Source of the DNA: an uncultured Parabacteroides sp.
GTDB lineage: Bacteria > Bacteroidota > Bacteroidia > Bacteroidales > Tannerellaceae
Length of the DNA stretch: 16,943 bases
Direction: 5' to 3'
Assembly: GCA_934725305.1 (NCBI GenBank)
Contig: CAKVBA010000058.1
Location: 1-16,943 of the forward strand
Shown here: positions 16,139 through 16,943 of the stretch, piece after piece
Layout of the letters: every line of letters starts with the position of its first letter
How positions within the stretch are numbered: the first letter of the stretch is position 1
The notes under the pieces: generated by a model
The model's database searches: none
What the model was told of the DNA's origin: nothing
What the model saw: only the letters and a program-made list of their open reading frames with translations
Made by a program: the position numbers and the translations under genes

Positions 16139-16789
16139 ATGAAATTTATACGCAATGCAGTCTTATCGCTGTTACTATTTTCTTTTGTAGCAGCATTTCC
16201 TTCTTGCAAAGAAAAAAGAGGAGAACTGAAAAGGATTTGGTACAATGGCAGTTATAATCGAGACTTCAACGATTTGAACAATGTTCATTTAGCAACAGCT
16301 CAGAAAATAGGAATCAAACCTGTTGCTTCTCGCGAAGAGGCAGTACATGCTTCCAAAAAGATGGAAGAAATTAAGACTAATGAGTATTATGAAGTTGAAA
16401 AGTTAACTCACTCTATTCCTTTTCTGATTCCCGAAGCAGCCACCTTATTGAAAGATATCGGAAAGAGCTTCCAAGATTCATTAATCAATCTGAACGCGTC
16501 GCTCTATAAGGTTAAAGTAACCAGCGTGACTCGCACGGCTGTTGATGTAAAGAAACTAAAGAAACGTAATAGCAATGCATCAGTAAACTCAAGCCATCAG
16601 TATGGAACAACTTTTGACATCTCTTGGGCTCGTTATATCAAGATTGACGAATCAGACACATTGGAGATAAGCAATGATCAATTGAAGATGGTATTAGCAA
16701 CCGTTCTTAGAAATATGAAAAACGAAAAACGTTGCTACATCAAACATGAAAGAAAGCAGGGCTGTTTCCATATAACAGTGCGCAAATAA
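16139..16789 (+). CDS. DUF5715-like lipoprotein with M15-peptidase-like motifs
   Basis: Function not established. The 216 residues start with a hydrophobic signal (about 6-20) ending FPSC, so C23 is the likely lipid anchor, although F and P at -3 and -2 are unusual. The C-terminal half carries VTSVTRT (127-133), RNSNASVNSSHQYGTTFDI (143-161) and CFHITVR (209-215). This order, R then S-H-x2-G-x3-D-I then H, resembles D,D-peptidases of family M15, where H153, D160 and H211 would bind zinc. No obvious catalytic Glu sits right before the last His; E204 is the nearest. The family name is from memory. The frame is open back to 16034, but that start precedes the signal peptide by 35 residues, so 16139 is chosen. 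Confidence 0.75.
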   Translation: MKFIRNAVLSLLLFSFVAAFPSCKEKRGELKRIWYNGSYNRDFNDLNNVHLATAQKIGIKPVASREEAVHASKKMEEIKTNEYYEVEKLTHSIPFLIPEAATLLKDIGKSFQDSLINLNASLYKVKVTSVTRTAVDVKKLKKRNSNASVNSSHQYGTTFDISWARYIKIDESDTLEISNDQLKMVLATVLRNMKNEKRCYIKHERKQGCFHITVRK

Positions 16790-16794
16790 ATAAA

Positions 16795-16868
16795 TTTGCT
16801 AATATTGACGACCATCTTGAAGGTACTATGTCTTTGATATAGCCGCAAGGTACGTCAGTATTAGTGAA
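16795..16868. repeat. long imperfect inverted repeat with folded interior
   Basis: CTAATATTGACG (16799-16810) pairs with CGTCAGTATTAG (16853-16864) with one G-U; outward wobble and A-U pairs extend it to about 16 bp. The 42-base interior holds ACC/GGT, CTAT/ATAG and a CCGCAAGG mini-hairpin with a GNRA-type loop, so a branched RNA is possible. It starts just after the lipoprotein stop. No T-run follows on either strand, so it is a poor intrinsic terminator. From 16869 to the end only short hairpins were seen. Confidence 0.45.
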
Positions 16869-16943
16869 ACTCTGTTCTAAAAGTTTCCGAAAGAGAGCTC
16901 AGAATAAACATACCATACACACAAAAAGGAGTCAACCCTTTCG

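Noticed and set aside
16799..16864. Ends of an insertion sequence
   Set aside because: The arms are only 42 bases apart, no transposase is present and no target duplication flanks them.
16925..16941. AAAGG/CCTTT hairpin at the right edge as a terminator of a converging gene
   Set aside because: The stem is only 5 bp and the window ends two bases later, so neither the gene nor the context can be seen.

Overview
The window looks like chromosomal core sequence from a Bacteroidales bacterium, most likely Bacteroides or a close relative. The evidence is its AT-rich intergenic DNA, promoters of the TTTG-N19-TAnnTTTG type used by the Bacteroidota primary sigma factor, almost no Shine-Dalgarno sequences, gldE/gldD next to ssb and mutY, a yeast-like long PurC, and a tiny bS22/mS38-like protein beside HU. 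No transposase, integrase, phage gene, tRNA, rRNA or CRISPR array was seen.

Layout. (1) Positions 23-5398, minus strand: a branched-chain amino acid operon in transcription order promoter - leader peptide - attenuator - leuA - leuC - leuD - cimA, continuing off the left edge (leuB would be the expected next gene). LeuA starts the leucine branch. CimA appears to be a citramalate synthase that starts a threonine-independent isoleucine branch. LeuCD can serve both branches. The untranslated leader encodes a 24-residue peptide with five Ile and four Leu codons, followed by mutually exclusive antiterminator and terminator helices. This is a textbook-style attenuator matched to both end products. 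(2) Positions 5494-7690, minus strand: HU, a 29-residue bS22/mS38-like basic protein and RNase G, closed by a terminator. (3) Positions 7770-12511, plus strand: mutY, then a 573-base gap, then ssb-gldE-gldD-PPTase in a tight operon. The gap is filled by a degenerate tandem array with a 22-bp period that runs into the ssb promoter. (4) Positions 12525-15988, minus strand: a phoH-purC-menG-aroE operon converging on the PPTase gene. (5) Positions 16011-16943: a perfect 15-bp inverted repeat carrying mirrored -7 boxes between phoH and a divergent lipoprotein gene with an M15-peptidase-like motif set, then a structured, apparently non-coding tail.

The two signals most worth attention are the Ile/Leu attenuator (5186-5394), whose parts can all be read in the sequence, and the 22-bp periodic intergenic array (about 8980-9415), which no standard feature class explains.
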